From JAVVHH01 sp963848035 (lineage in GTDB: Bacteria; Pseudomonadota; Alphaproteobacteria; Acetobacterales; Acetobacteraceae): DNA of 64,000 nucleotides. Below the pieces are notes generated by a model. That model worked only from the letters and a program-made list of their open reading frames with translations, searched no databases and was not told where the DNA came from. Below are positions 1 to 9,706 of the stretch, piece by piece. Where the stretch lies: assembly GCA_963848035.1 (NCBI GenBank), contig CAWKCD010000001.1, forward strand, positions 124,001 to 188,000. The letters are read 5' to 3'. The position numbers and the translations under genes were made by a program. Position 1 is the stretch's first letter. Each line of letters starts with the position of its first letter.

Positions 1-949
1 GAACAAGGATCGCACGATCCTCGAGGACATGGACCAGCTCCCCTTCGTGACCGACGTCTACAAGCGCGACCTTAAGATCGAGGACTACTTCATCGGCTAC
101 CTGCAGCACCCCTACCTCAGCCTCTACACCGGCCGCGGCTGCAAGAGCCGCTGCACCTTCTGCCTCTGGCCCCAGACCGTCGGCGGCCACCGCTACCGCG
201 TCCGCAGCCCCGAGCACGTCCGCGACGAGATCGCGCTCGCCCAGAAGCTGTTCCCGCAGGTCCGCGAGTTCTTCTTCGACGACGACACCTTCACCGACAA
301 CCTGCCCCGCGCCGAGGCCATCGCGCGCGAACTCGGCAAGCTCGGCGTGACCTGGTCCTGCAACGCAAAGGCCAACGTCCCGCGCTCGACGCTCAAGGTC
401 ATGCGGGACAACGGCCTGCGCCTGCTCCTGGTCGGCTATGAGAGCGGCAACCAGCAGATCCTGCACAACATCAAGAAGGGCATGCGGATCGAAGTCGCAA
501 AGCAGTTCACCAAGGACTGCCACGAGCTCGGCATCAAGATCCACGGCACCTTCATCCTCGGCCTTCCCGGCGAATCCAAGGAGACCATCGAGGAGACCAT
601 CCGCTTCGCCGTCGAAGTGAACCCGCACACCATGCAGGTCAGCCTCGCCGCCCCCTACCCCGGCACCTTCCTCTACGACCAAGCCGTCGAGAACGGCTGG
701 CTCGACGCCGACCACGCCGAACTGATCGACGAACGCGGCGTCCAGATCGCCCCGCTCCACTACCCCCACCTCAGCCACACCGAGATCTTCGACAGCGTGG
801 AAAGCTTCTACAAGCGCTTCTACTTCCGCGCTCCCAAGATCGCCTCCATCGTCGGCGAGATGGTCACCTCCCCCCAAATGATGAAGCGCCGTCTCCGCGA
901 AGGCGTCGAATTCTTCCACTTCCTCCGCGACCGCAAGAAAGCCGCCTAA
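1..949 (+). CDS. hpnJ: HpnJ-type hopanoid radical SAM protein (5' end outside window)
   Basis: The reading frame is already open at the left edge, so the N-terminal B12-binding part lies outside. The visible part has the radical SAM cluster C-x3-C-x2-C (GRGCKSRCTFC), followed by the LWPQTVGGHRYR stretch that I recognise from HpnJ. A glycine-rich strand (FILGLPGES) typical of the SAM barrel comes later. HpnJ acts in side-chain maturation of bacteriohopanepolyols, contributing to the cyclitol ether head group; that role is family knowledge. The gene ends normally with a lysine-rich tail (RDRKKAA). The next gene is convergent and unrelated. Assignment to HpnJ rather than a generic B12-radical SAM protein rests on the motif and length pattern. 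Confidence 0.85.
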   Translation, partial: NKDRTILEDMDQLPFVTDVYKRDLKIEDYFIGYLQHPYLSLYTGRGCKSRCTFCLWPQTVGGHRYRVRSPEHVRDEIALAQKLFPQVREFFFDDDTFTDNLPRAEAIARELGKLGVTWSCNAKANVPRSTLKVMRDNGLRLLLVGYESGNQQILHNIKKGMRIEVAKQFTKDCHELGIKIHGTFILGLPGESKETIEETIRFAVEVNPHTMQVSLAAPYPGTFLYDQAVENGWLDADHAELIDERGVQIAPLHYPHLSHTEIFDSVESFYKRFYFRAPKIASIVGEMVTSPQMMKRRLREGVEFFHFLRDRKKAA

Positions 950-998
950 TCCCGTCCTACTGTCCTCTCCCCCGGGAGAGGGCCGTGCCGGCTGGCTC

Positions 999-2381
999 CT
1001 AAAGCGACCCTGTCCGCCCCAGTCGCGTCAGCTCCCCCATGAGATCCGCATCTCGGTAGCGCTCCAGACTCAGCGCCCCAGCATAGCCCGGCAATTCCCC
1101 GCCACGCACCCACGCCGCGCACAGCGCACCCGCCCCGGCCGCCGACATCGTCCCGAACCCGGACATCGCCCCTGCGACGAACGCGCCCGCATTCCGCATC
1201 GGACCGATCAGCGGCCAATTCTCGTCCGTCATCACGTAATGCCCGCCATAATGCCGTGCGCCGCGCGGCAACTGTCCGACATACGCCGCCAGCGCAGGCT
1301 GCAACCGGCTCGCCCCACGCACCACGATCTCCGGGAACGAGCCGTCCAACGGAGTAGCCTCCGGTGCACTCTCCATCCGGTTGTATGCCCATCCCAACTT
1401 CACCCACTTTCCGCCCGAACCCCCTTCCGGTCGGCAATGCACCCCACCCGGCATCGCCGCCAGCAGCGCCGCCCCCTCCACTTCCGCCTCCAACACGGCC
1501 CGCTCCTCCGCCGTCCACGGCAGCGCCTGCCCATCGAGGTCGATCGCAAACGGCATCGCCCGCGGAACCGCTGCCGCCCGATCCTCGAACGCGATCTTCT
1601 GCTGGAACACGCACCGCACCGGCAGCGTCTCACCCAACATCGCAGCCACGGCCCCGACGAACGGCCCCGCCGCATTCACCAGCCGCTCTGCCGCGTATCG
1701 CGCCCGCCCGTCAGCCGTCGCCACGAGCAACACGAACGGCGCCACCCCCTCCACCGCCTCGACGCGCCCCCGCACCACCCGGCCGCCGGCCTCCTTTACC
1801 GCCTCGAGCATGAACTGCCCCAATTGCTGCCCCGACAGGTCCCCCGCCCGGCGAATGTGCAGCACCGTTCCGACATCGGCGGCGAAACTCGGGAAGTGCG
1901 CCCCGATCACCCCCCGATCGAGCAGCACGTCCACCCCGTCCGGCGCGCCCTCCCAATCCTCCTCCGCCGCCCGATAAGAGCCACCCGCCCTCTCATGCAC
2001 CCGGATGCGTCCCGCGGCCGCCGTCCCGTATCCGGCATGCAGCTCCGCCAGCAGCCCCTCCGGCTGCGCCCGCCGCGTCGCCAGCGCATACCCCCGCCGG
2101 GTCAGCCGAATCCGGTTCCCGGTCGCGCGCGCGATATCTTCCATCAGCGTCGTGCTGTCATCGGTGAGCGCCGTCATCACCGGGTGCGGCCACCAATTGC
2201 GATAATTCTCACCGGATTGCGCCGAGGTCAGTCCCATCGGCTCGCCCGGTTCGACGAGCAGCACACGGCGTATCCCGTGCCTGACCGCCAGGAAATAAGC
2301 CGTCGCGATCCCGACGATTCCCGCCCCGATGACCACGACTTCGGCGCTTTCGCCTGCGCAATTCGATGCAACTCCAGCCAT
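999..2381 (-). CDS. FAD-dependent amino-acid-oxidase-type oxidoreductase
   Basis: A 460-residue protein with a Rossmann FAD site GAGIVG at residues 19-24 and a glutamate-ending second strand (LLVEPGEP). It has the DAO-fold layout of glycine/sarcosine oxidases and D-amino-acid dehydrogenases, including the C-terminal GAMSGFGTMSAAGAG flavin loop. No signal peptide or membrane segment is seen, so it is probably cytoplasmic. The substrate cannot be told; secondary or tertiary amines are the usual family substrates. The start codon lies only 20 bases from the start of the divergent radical SAM gene, so the two promoters must overlap coding sequence or one start is further in. A later start a few codons downstream is possible. 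Confidence 0.75.
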   Translation of the reverse strand: MAGVASNCAGESAEVVVIGAGIVGIATAYFLAVRHGIRRVLLVEPGEPMGLTSAQSGENYRNWWPHPVMTALTDDSTTLMEDIARATGNRIRLTRRGYALATRRAQPEGLLAELHAGYGTAAAGRIRVHERAGGSYRAAEEDWEGAPDGVDVLLDRGVIGAHFPSFAADVGTVLHIRRAGDLSGQQLGQFMLEAVKEAGGRVVRGRVEAVEGVAPFVLLVATADGRARYAAERLVNAAGPFVGAVAAMLGETLPVRCVFQQKIAFEDRAAAVPRAMPFAIDLDGQALPWTAEERAVLEAEVEGAALLAAMPGGVHCRPEGGSGGKWVKLGWAYNRMESAPEATPLDGSFPEIVVRGASRLQPALAAYVGQLPRGARHYGGHYVMTDENWPLIGPMRNAGAFVAGAMSGFGTMSAAGAGALCAAWVRGGELPGYAGALSLERYRDADLMGELTRLGRTGSL

Positions 2382-2401
2382 TACTATGCTAACCAGCCCC
2401 C

Positions 2402-4120
2402 ATGCTCCCAGCGCCCGCCCCCCGCCGCCGCTTCCAGCTGATCCTCGTCAAGCCGTCGCATTACGACGACGACGGCTACGTCATCCGCTGGTACCGCTCG
2501 ATGATCCCGAGCAACTCGCTCGCCTCCGTCTTCGCCATCGCCCACGAAGCCGCCGAACGCCAAGTCCTCGGCGCCGACACCGCCATCGACATCCAATGCA
2601 TCGACGAGACCAACACCCGCGTCGACATCCCCGCCCTCATCGCCCGCTTCCGCGCGAACGGCAATTTCGGCCTCCTCGGCCTCGTCGGCGTCCAGTCCAA
2701 CCAATTCCCCCGCACCATGGACATCGCCCGCCCATTCCGCGAGGCCGGAATCCCTGTGATGATCGGCGGTTTCCACATCAGCGGCGTCATCTCCATGATC
2801 GACGAGCACGCCCTGGGCCTCGATCAATGCCGCGATCTCGGCATCTCCCTCTTCGCCGGCGAACTCGAAGGCCGCATCGACAAGGTCCTCCAGGACGCCG
2901 CCGCCAACACTCTCGCGCCGCTCTACAACTACATGGACGATCTGCCCGGCATGGGCGACACCCCGGTCCCCTTCCTGCCCAAGCACTACGTCGCGAAGAC
3001 CATCAACACCAACACCAGCTTCGACGCCGGACGCGGCTGCCCCTACCAGTGCTCCTTCTGCACCATCATCAACGTCCAGGGCCGCAAATCCCGCTTCCGC
3101 TCCCCCGACGATGTCGAGCACGTCGTCCGCCTCAACTGGGAGCAGGGCATCTCGAAATTCTTCATCACCGATGACAATTTCGCCCGCAACCGCGACTGGG
3201 AAGCCATCTTCGACCGCCTGATCTATCTGCGCGAAGAAGAGAAGATCCCGCTCGGCCTGCTCATCCAGGTCGACACGCTCTGCCACAAGATCCCGCGCTT
3301 CATGGAGAAGGCCAAGCGCGCCGGCGTCACCCGCGTCTTCATCGGCCTCGAGAACATCAACCCCGACAATCTGCTCGGCGCCAAGAAACGCCAGAACAAG
3401 CTGACAGAATACCGCAAGATGCTGCTCGGCTGGAAACAGGTCGGCATCCTCACCCTCGCCGGCTACATCCTCGGCTTCCCCGCCGACACGCCGGATTCCA
3501 TTCGCCGCGACATCGAGATCATCCAGCGCGAACTCCCCGTCGACATCCTCGAATTCTTCTGTCTGACCCCGCTGCCGGGCTCGGAGGACCATCAAAAGCT
3601 CTGGCGCGCCGGCGTCGAGATGCACCCCGACCTCAACCGCTACGACCTCGAGCACGTCTGCGCCCCCCATCCCAAGATGTCGCAATCCGAGTGGGAAGCG
3701 ATCTACGCCGAAGCCTGGGGCCTGTACTATTCGCGCGACCACATGCGCACGCTGCTCAAGCGCGCCCATGCCACCGGCCTGCCCACCATGAGCCTGCTCA
3801 AGCTTCTGCTCACCTTCTCGCAGACCCTCGCGATCGAGCGCGTCCACCCGCTCCAAGGCGGCATCCTCCGCATGAAGCACCCCGCCGAGCGCCGCCCCGG
3901 CCTGAAGCCCGCCAACAAGCTCCTGTTCTGGCCCGCCTTCGCCTGGGAAACCCTGCGCAAACACGGCCAGATCGCCTACCACCTGGCCGTCCTGCTCCGC
4001 ATGCTCCGCGCCATCCGCCGCGACCCGGCCGCCGCAGCCTACACCGACACCGCGTTGACCTGGGGCGATCCCGACGACGAGGCCAAGCTCGACCTCATGG
4101 TTAAGCAACGCGCCGCATAA
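2402..4120 (+). CDS. B12-binding-domain radical SAM protein of unknown substrate
   Basis: A 572-residue protein. Residues about 1-190 form a cobalamin-binding-like Rossmann domain (IGGFHISG near 121-128). The radical SAM centre C213-x3-C217-x2-C220 follows (GRGCPYQCSFC), then a barrel with FITDDNFARN and YILGFPADTPDS. The last 150 residues are a helical extension seen in alphaproteobacterial members. The classical cobalamin DxHxxG motif is not obvious, so bound B12 may be atypical or absent. It does not look like the hopanoid methylases HpnP or HpnR, whose N-termini differ. Being one gene away from hpnJ hints at lipid modification, but that is inference. The divergent neighbour starts 20 bases upstream. 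Confidence 0.72.
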   Translation: MLPAPAPRRRFQLILVKPSHYDDDGYVIRWYRSMIPSNSLASVFAIAHEAAERQVLGADTAIDIQCIDETNTRVDIPALIARFRANGNFGLLGLVGVQSNQFPRTMDIARPFREAGIPVMIGGFHISGVISMIDEHALGLDQCRDLGISLFAGELEGRIDKVLQDAAANTLAPLYNYMDDLPGMGDTPVPFLPKHYVAKTINTNTSFDAGRGCPYQCSFCTIINVQGRKSRFRSPDDVEHVVRLNWEQGISKFFITDDNFARNRDWEAIFDRLIYLREEEKIPLGLLIQVDTLCHKIPRFMEKAKRAGVTRVFIGLENINPDNLLGAKKRQNKLTEYRKMLLGWKQVGILTLAGYILGFPADTPDSIRRDIEIIQRELPVDILEFFCLTPLPGSEDHQKLWRAGVEMHPDLNRYDLEHVCAPHPKMSQSEWEAIYAEAWGLYYSRDHMRTLLKRAHATGLPTMSLLKLLLTFSQTLAIERVHPLQGGILRMKHPAERRPGLKPANKLLFWPAFAWETLRKHGQIAYHLAVLLRMLRAIRRDPAAAAYTDTALTWGDPDDEAKLDLMVKQRAA

Positions 4121-4186
4121 ACCAGCAGAACCCCGCTGAACCTTCGTCGCCCTGCCGCGTCATAGGTTCAGACGAACTGCAGGTTA

Positions 4187-5497
4187 ATGACGATGCTCTC
4201 AGACTCCGACGTCGCCCTCGCGCGAATTGCCGACTATGCCTACATGGACGGCACCACCACCCTGCCCGCCGGCTTCTTCGCCGTCACCCAGGCGTCCCTT
4301 CAGATCCTGACCGGCCCGAACACCACATACGTCAACGGGCTCTACACGAACTTCAACGCCGCCGCCGAGATCCTCGTCGGCACCGTGAACGGCAAGACCA
4401 CCGCGATCCTCGACTTCCGCGGCAGCGTCAACCGTCAGGACTCGTTGAACGACCTGCAGAACATCAACCGGCAATACGCGCTGTTCGCCAACATCATCCC
4501 CGCCTTCGACTCCTTCGTCGCCCGCCAGGGGATCGCCAATGTGCTCGTGACCGGGCACAGCCTCGGCGGCGCGATGGACCAGCTCTACATGGCCGGCCAC
4601 GCCGACAACGCGAACGTCAGCTACACCGCCGAGACCTTCGGCTCGCCCGGCGCGCTCCTCGCCCCGGCCACCGACAACCGCATCACCAACGTCGCCATCT
4701 CCGATGACCCGGCGGTCTATCTCGGCCAGAACCGCGCCGCCGTCGGCTCCCAGTTGCAGAGCAACCCGGCCCTGGCCGCCGCCGCCGTCTTCGCCGGGCC
4801 CGAAGTGTTCCCCGGTCTCAACCAGCTCGACGTCATCAACTCCATCGGCGACCTCAACGCCAACTACGTCAACCGCGGCAACCTCGTCGGCCTCCCCAAC
4901 GCCGACGGCAACTACGCCACCATCACCGACGTCCTCGGCGTCGCCAGCGCCGGCAAGTCCGAACACGTCATCACGACCTACATCTCCCGCCTCGAAGGCC
5001 TGACCGGCGCATCGGGCGACAACCAAGTCCTGCCCGGCATCACCCCGACCACCACGGGCGTCCAGATCTTCCGCTACTTCGACCAGTCCAACGGCACCCA
5101 TTTCTACACGTCGAGCGCCGCCGAAAAGACGCAGATCGCCGCCAACGACCCGAACTACGTCTACGAGGGGATCGGCCTCAACGCCGTCCAGCAGAGCGAC
5201 CCGAACGCGGTACCCATCTACCGCTTCTTCGAGACCACCAACGGCACCCATTTCTACACCGATAACAGCACCGAGAAGGCCACGATCCAGGCTACTCGCC
5301 CAGACCTGACTTACGAGGGCACCACCTTCTACGAGCACGCCACCCAGCAAGCCGGCGATGCGGCGGTCTACCGCTTCTTCGATGTGCAGAACGGCACCCA
5401 TTTCTACACCGCCGACCCCACCGAAATGTCGGCGACCCTCGCCACCCGGCCCGATCTCGTCAACGAAGGCGTCGCCTTCTACACCCTGCGGGCCTGA
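4187..5497 (+). CDS. Lipase-like alpha/beta hydrolase with three C-terminal DUF5648-type repeats
   Basis: A 436-residue protein. Residues about 1-280 resemble a class-3 lipase fold with the nucleophile elbow VTGHSLGG (Ser125). Residues about 294-436 hold three tandem units of roughly 48-50 residues, each containing a YRFF-x4-NGTHFYT core, matching DUF5648 repeats found in secreted hydrolases. No Sec or Tat signal is present at the N-terminus (MTMLSDSDVALARIADYAYM), so a type I secretion route or a cytoplasmic location are both open. An in-frame ATG two codons downstream is an alternative start. The gene stands alone between the radical SAM gene and a chemoreceptor. The substrate (lipid, ester or PHA) is unknown. 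Confidence 0.7.
   Translation: MTMLSDSDVALARIADYAYMDGTTTLPAGFFAVTQASLQILTGPNTTYVNGLYTNFNAAAEILVGTVNGKTTAILDFRGSVNRQDSLNDLQNINRQYALFANIIPAFDSFVARQGIANVLVTGHSLGGAMDQLYMAGHADNANVSYTAETFGSPGALLAPATDNRITNVAISDDPAVYLGQNRAAVGSQLQSNPALAAAAVFAGPEVFPGLNQLDVINSIGDLNANYVNRGNLVGLPNADGNYATITDVLGVASAGKSEHVITTYISRLEGLTGASGDNQVLPGITPTTTGVQIFRYFDQSNGTHFYTSSAAEKTQIAANDPNYVYEGIGLNAVQQSDPNAVPIYRFFETTNGTHFYTDNSTEKATIQATRPDLTYEGTTFYEHATQQAGDAAVYRFFDVQNGTHFYTADPTEMSATLATRPDLVNEGVAFYTLRA
5068..5490 (+). repeat. Three tandem coding repeats (about 150 bp period)
   Basis: Three in-frame units begin near 5068, 5219 and 5368. Each keeps an almost unchanged core, AACGGCACCCATTTCTACAC, encoding NGTHFYT, while the linkers between cores have diverged. 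The near-identical core against diverged flanks suggests selection on, or recombination at, the core. Confidence 0.85.
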
Positions 5498-5558
5498 CGG
5501 GCGCCCCCTCGCAGGGCGGCCATTTCGGCTATTAACCGTTCCGATACTTTTCCGTGAT

Positions 5559-5590
5559 GGAATGTGCTTGCGACCTGAGCAAGCCATTCC
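5559..5590 (+). promoter_or_regulatory. Stem-loop in the chemoreceptor leader
   Basis: GGAATGTGCTTGC (5559-5571) pairs with GCAAGCCATTCC (5579-5590), leaving one bulged base and a 7-base loop. It lies in the 170-base gap between the lipase-like gene and the chemoreceptor, about 78 bases before the chemoreceptor start. There is no U-tract after it (CTCATAGG follows), so a plain intrinsic terminator is unlikely. A 5'-leader structure or protein site is possible. No known riboswitch consensus was recognised in this leader. Confidence 0.4.
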
Positions 5591-5667
5591 CTCATAGGAG
5601 CGGCTGAACACTCCGGTCTCCTCAGACGCGCCACCCGCGGCGCAGCTTCGATAGGAGAACATTTTAG

Positions 5668-7252
5668 ATGGAGCCTTCAGCCCTCCAGGATCGGCTCGCC
5701 TTCCTGAACGTCGACCCGGCGGCGAAAGCCCAGCTCAAATCCCTGGTGCCGCTGTTCCAGGCCGAGATGCCCGCCATTCTCGACCGGTTCTACAAGCACA
5801 TCTCCAAGCGCGAGGAACTCGTCCGTTTCTTCTCCAGCGAGCAGCACATGCGCGCCGCCGGCGAGAAACAATCCCAACACTGGATGCGGATGCTCTCGAA
5901 CGATCTCGGCGCCGAATACTTGGCCGCCGCCCAGGCCGTCGGCGCCGTCCATCACCGGATCGGCCTGCGCCCCGACCTCTACGTCGCCGCCTACACCATC
6001 CTCATCGACCTGATGACCCAGGTCATCATCGCCGACGACAATGGCCAGAAATCTTGGCACTGGCGCCGCTCCAACGAGCAGCTTTCCGCTAAGATTTCGG
6101 CATTCTTCCGCATGGCCATGCTCGATATGGAGCTGGTGCTGTCGGTCTACTTCCAACTCGCTGCCGACAAGGCCGCGGAACTCGAAGCGGCCAGCGCCCG
6201 TAACGCCACCGCCCAAGCCGGCGTGGTCGCCGGCATTGGCGACGGTCTTTCGCAGCTCGCCGCCGGCAACCTGACCTTCCGTATCGAGCACAGCTTCACC
6301 CCCGAATACGAGAAGCTCCGGCACGACTACAACGCCGCCGCCGACCATCTCCACGGCCTCGTCAGCGGCTTCGTCGGCAATGTCGCGGCCATCCGCTCCG
6401 GCACCGCCGAAATCGCCGAAGCGTCCGACGATCTGTCCCGCCGAACCGAGCAGCAGGCCGCCACGCTCGAGCAGACCGCCGCGGCGCTGCAAGAGATCAC
6501 CAACACCGTCCGCCGCACCGCCGACGGCGCCCGCAGCGCCGGCGAGGCCGTGCTCGATGCGCGCAGCGAGGCCGACAAATCCGGCCAGGTCGTCGGGCAG
6601 GCCATCTCGGCCATGAGCGAGATCGAGAACTCCGCCCACCAGATCAGCCAGATCATCGGCGTCATCGACGAGATCGCCTTCCAGACCAACCTGCTCGCGC
6701 TGAACGCCGGCGTCGAAGCCGCCCGTGCCGGTGATGCCGGGCGAGGTTTCGCCGTCGTCGCCTCGGAAGTCCGCGCCCTCGCGCAACGTTCTGCCGAAGC
6801 GGCCAAGGAGATCAAATCGCTGATCTCCGCCTCGAGCCAGCATGTCGGGCGCGGCGTTCACCTCGTCGGCGAGACCGGCAAGGCGCTCGACCGCATCGTC
6901 ACTCACGTTGCCAAGATCAGCGGCGTCGTCACCGAGATCTCCGCCTCCGCCCACGAACAGGCCACCGGCCTGAGCGAGGTCAATGTCGCCGTCAACCAGA
7001 TGGACCAGGTCACGCAGCAGAACGCCGCCATGGTCGAGGAAAGCACCGCCGCGACACACGCCCTCGCCCAAGAGACCGCCCAACTCGCCGAACTCACCAG
7101 CCAGTTCCGCGTCGACGTCGCGCCCTCCCGCCAGGCGCCCATCCCGAAGAAAACCCGCCCCCAAACCGCATCCCGCCCGGTCCGCACGCCCGGCCGTCAA
7201 AGCCGTCGTCAACGGCAGCCCGGCGCACGCGGAATCCTGGGAGGAGTTCTAA
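5668..7252 (+). CDS. Globin-coupled methyl-accepting chemotaxis protein (one frameshift near the C-terminus)
   Basis: Residues about 1-155 are a protoglobin-type sensor with the VHHRIGL segment near residue 95 supplying a candidate heme-ligand His. A HAMP-like stretch follows, then a signalling domain whose hairpin (EIAFQTNLLALNAGVEAARAG) starts near 333. There are no membrane segments, so this is a soluble oxygen or gas sensor feeding CheA/CheW. ATG follows AGGAGAA (5653-5659). The given frame runs on past the expected end. Removing one C near 7189-7191 restores VRTPAVKA and ends at 7252 in ESWEEF, a C-terminal xWxxF-type tail like those that tether CheR/CheB. I annotate that end; length 1585 = 3n+1 agrees with one inserted base. 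Confidence 0.85.
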
Positions 7253-7324
7253 CCAAGCCGCAGGCGACGAAAGCCGGAGACCCTGTTAAGAGGCGCCTGC
7301 CTCAACCGCAGACCCGCTTTCGTC

Positions 7325-8686
7325 ATGCTGCCCACTCAGACTGTCCCGGACACGCTCGGCCGCCACGTCGCCGAGACCATCCGCGTCGCCCTCCCGCTCG
7401 CCGCGGCGCAACTCGCGCAGATGGCAATGAGCGTGACCGACACGGTCCTGCTCGGCGGCATCGGCCCCGAAGCCCTGGCCGCGGGCGGTCTCGGCTCCAT
7501 GCTGGTCTTTTGCGTCATGCTGGTCCTGCAAGGCCTGCTCGCCTCCGTCGGCGTCCTCGTCGCACAGGCCAGGGGCGCCGGCCGACCCGAGCGCATCGCC
7601 GAATTCTACTGGACCGGAATCCTCCTCACCCTCTCCCTCGCCGCCCCCACCGTGCTCCTGCTCGGCCACGTCGAGAGCTTCCTCCTCGCCGTCAGCGAAC
7701 CCGCCGCGCTCTCCCATGACGTCGGCCAGTTCGTCGCCGTGCTGCGCTGGTGCGTCCCCGCCGGGCTGTTCGCCATTGGCCTGCAGCGCGCCTTCCTCCC
7801 CGCCATCGACGCGGGCTGGCTGATCCTGCCGGTCTCCCTCGTCGCAACTCTCGTCAACGGCCTCGCCTGTTATGGCTTCATCCACGGCGCCGGCGGCCTG
7901 CCAGAGCTCGGCATGAACGGCGCCGCGATCGCTACCGTCATCGTCCAGACCTTCGTCGCGCTTACCTTGCTGGCCGCCACCCACGGCAACGCCCGCCGCC
8001 GCGCGCTCACCCGGTGGGCCCGTCCCCGCCTGCGCGCCCTCACCGCCATGCTGCGCCTAGGCGTGCCCATCGGCGGCACCGTCGCCGTTGAGGCCGGCCT
8101 GTTCTTCGCCGTGGCACTCCTCATCGGCTGGCTCGGCCCGGCGCCGCTGGCTGCCCAGCAGGTCGCGCTCAATCTCGTCTCCCTCGCATTCATGATCCCA
8201 CTCGGCCTTGCCCAAGCCGCCAACGTCCGCGTCGCCCACCGCATCGGCGCCGGCGACCACGGCGGCGCGCGTCTCGCCGGCCTCGTCGCCATCGGCCTCG
8301 GCGCTGCGGTCGAATTCGTCCTCGCTGCCATCAACGTCTCCGCACCCGAGCGCATCGTCGGCCTCTATCTCGACTCGGCCGACGCCGACGCGTTCCGCAT
8401 CGCCGTCTCGCTCCTCGGCGTCGCCGCCCTGTTCCAGATCGCCGACGGCGTCCAATGCGTCGCCTCCGGCGCCCTGCGCGGCCTCGGCGACGCCAGCATC
8501 CCCTTCGCCCTCGCCACCCTCGGCTACTGGGTAATCGGCATCCCCGCCGCCTGGCTGCTCACCTTCCCGGCCGGCCTCGGCGCCGCCGGCGCATGGTGGG
8601 GCCTGGCCGCCGGCCTGACCGTCACCGCCACCCTGCTCACCAGTCGCTTCCTCCACCGAAGCCGAACCGCGGTCGCGCTCGCCTAA
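7325..8686 (+). CDS. MATE family efflux transporter
   Basis: A 453-residue protein with about 12 hydrophobic segments in two similar halves, as in NorM/DinF-type MATE antiporters. It opens with the typical amphipathic N-terminus (ETIRVALPLAAAQLAQMAMSVTDTVLLG). It would export cationic compounds in exchange for H+ or Na+; which ones cannot be read from sequence. Its stop codon abuts, with no gap, the stop codon of the convergent caspase-like gene, so no dedicated terminator fits between them. Confidence 0.88.
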   Translation: MLPTQTVPDTLGRHVAETIRVALPLAAAQLAQMAMSVTDTVLLGGIGPEALAAGGLGSMLVFCVMLVLQGLLASVGVLVAQARGAGRPERIAEFYWTGILLTLSLAAPTVLLLGHVESFLLAVSEPAALSHDVGQFVAVLRWCVPAGLFAIGLQRAFLPAIDAGWLILPVSLVATLVNGLACYGFIHGAGGLPELGMNGAAIATVIVQTFVALTLLAATHGNARRRALTRWARPRLRALTAMLRLGVPIGGTVAVEAGLFFAVALLIGWLGPAPLAAQQVALNLVSLAFMIPLGLAQAANVRVAHRIGAGDHGGARLAGLVAIGLGAAVEFVLAAINVSAPERIVGLYLDSADADAFRIAVSLLGVAALFQIADGVQCVASGALRGLGDASIPFALATLGYWVIGIPAAWLLTFPAGLGAAGAWWGLAAGLTVTATLLTSRFLHRSRTAVALA

Positions 8687-9703
8687 TCAAGAACCGCAAC
8701 TCGCCAACGCCGCGCGCTCCCCTGCGCTCAGCGTCTCGCCAAGCTGTGCCCGCGTCACCAACTCGCCGCACCGCCCCGACGACCGGGCCGGCCGCGGCCG
8801 CTCGCTCGCCCGCGCCGGCCGAACCGCCGGGCGCGTCACCGCCGGATGCGGCGCAACCACCGTGCGCGGCGCCGGCACGGGAGGCGGGGGAACCGGGGCC
8901 GCGGGCACGACAGGCGCCACGACCACCGGGGCCGGCGTCACCACCGCTGCCTGCGGCACCAGCCCGGCGAACGCGAACTCCCCATCGATCGGCGAATTCG
9001 ATACCCAAGGCTGCTGCTCGCCCCCCGTCGCCCGCTTCACCGCCAGCCCGACCTGGTTGAACGTCCGGAACACATCCTGCCCCGGCACCCGCATCGCATC
9101 CGCCAGCGCCATCGAATACGGGCTATTCATCCCCTTCCCGTCCTGAGCCACCGCGCCCGGCTGCGTCGCATACGAAATAAGCGTCCCCTCCGGCGCCCGC
9201 ATCTCCGCCAATCCGCCCCCCGTGCCCCGCAATCCGCTGACAGCGAACGGATTGTTCCGGCACGCATCCAGGATCACGATGTTCAGCTTGGTGCGCGCGC
9301 CATCCATCTGCCGCGTGATCAGGTCCGCGTTGACCATCTGGAAATCCAGATCCTGCGTCCGTGTCGGATTGGCGTCCGTCGGCACCAGCCAGTTCACCCC
9401 CTGAACCTGCAGCCCGTGCCCCGAATAGTAGAACAGCGCGACGTCCGCCCCGGTCAGCGCCCGCCCAAACGCCTCGATCGCCTTCGTCAGCCCGCCCTTG
9501 TCGAGATCCGTCTGCGGCCCGTCCCCTACCAGCGTGAAGCCCAACTCCTTCAACGTCCCCGCGATCAGCACCGCATCGTTCGCCGGGTTACGCAGCCGCT
9601 CGACGTTGCGATACGCCCCGATCCCCACCACCAGCGCCACCCGCTTGTCCGCCCAGGCCGGTGCCGACATCAACGCCAGCACCAGGCAAAGCCAGACCCG
9701 CAC
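8687..9703 (-). CDS. Exported caspase-family (C14) protease
   Basis: A 338-residue protein starting at GTG, with a signal peptide (residues 1-18, cleavage near APAWA-DK). The caspase p20 domain has the catalytic His in YYSGHG (H96) and Cys in ILDACRNNPF (C148). The remainder is a proline- and alanine-rich tail (about 235-310) and a short C-terminal cap. This is the bacterial caspase-like layout that cleaves after basic residues in characterised members; its own substrate is unknown. It starts 3 bases after the OmpA-type lipoprotein gene, so both are probably co-transcribed and act in the periplasm or envelope. The low-complexity tail may cross the wall layer or mediate anchoring. Confidence 0.85.
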   Translation of the reverse strand: MRVWLCLVLALMSAPAWADKRVALVVGIGAYRNVERLRNPANDAVLIAGTLKELGFTLVGDGPQTDLDKGGLTKAIEAFGRALTGADVALFYYSGHGLQVQGVNWLVPTDANPTRTQDLDFQMVNADLITRQMDGARTKLNIVILDACRNNPFAVSGLRGTGGGLAEMRAPEGTLISYATQPGAVAQDGKGMNSPYSMALADAMRVPGQDVFRTFNQVGLAVKRATGGEQQPWVSNSPIDGEFAFAGLVPQAAVVTPAPVVVAPVVPAAPVPPPPVPAPRTVVAPHPAVTRPAVRPARASERPRPARSSGRCGELVTRAQLGETLSAGERAALASCGS

Positions 9704-9706
9704 GGC

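Noticed and set aside
7253..7719. C-terminal extension of the chemoreceptor frame to 7719
   Set aside because: Arg/Pro-rich out-of-frame reading of the MATE gene. A one-base correction gives a natural end at 7252.
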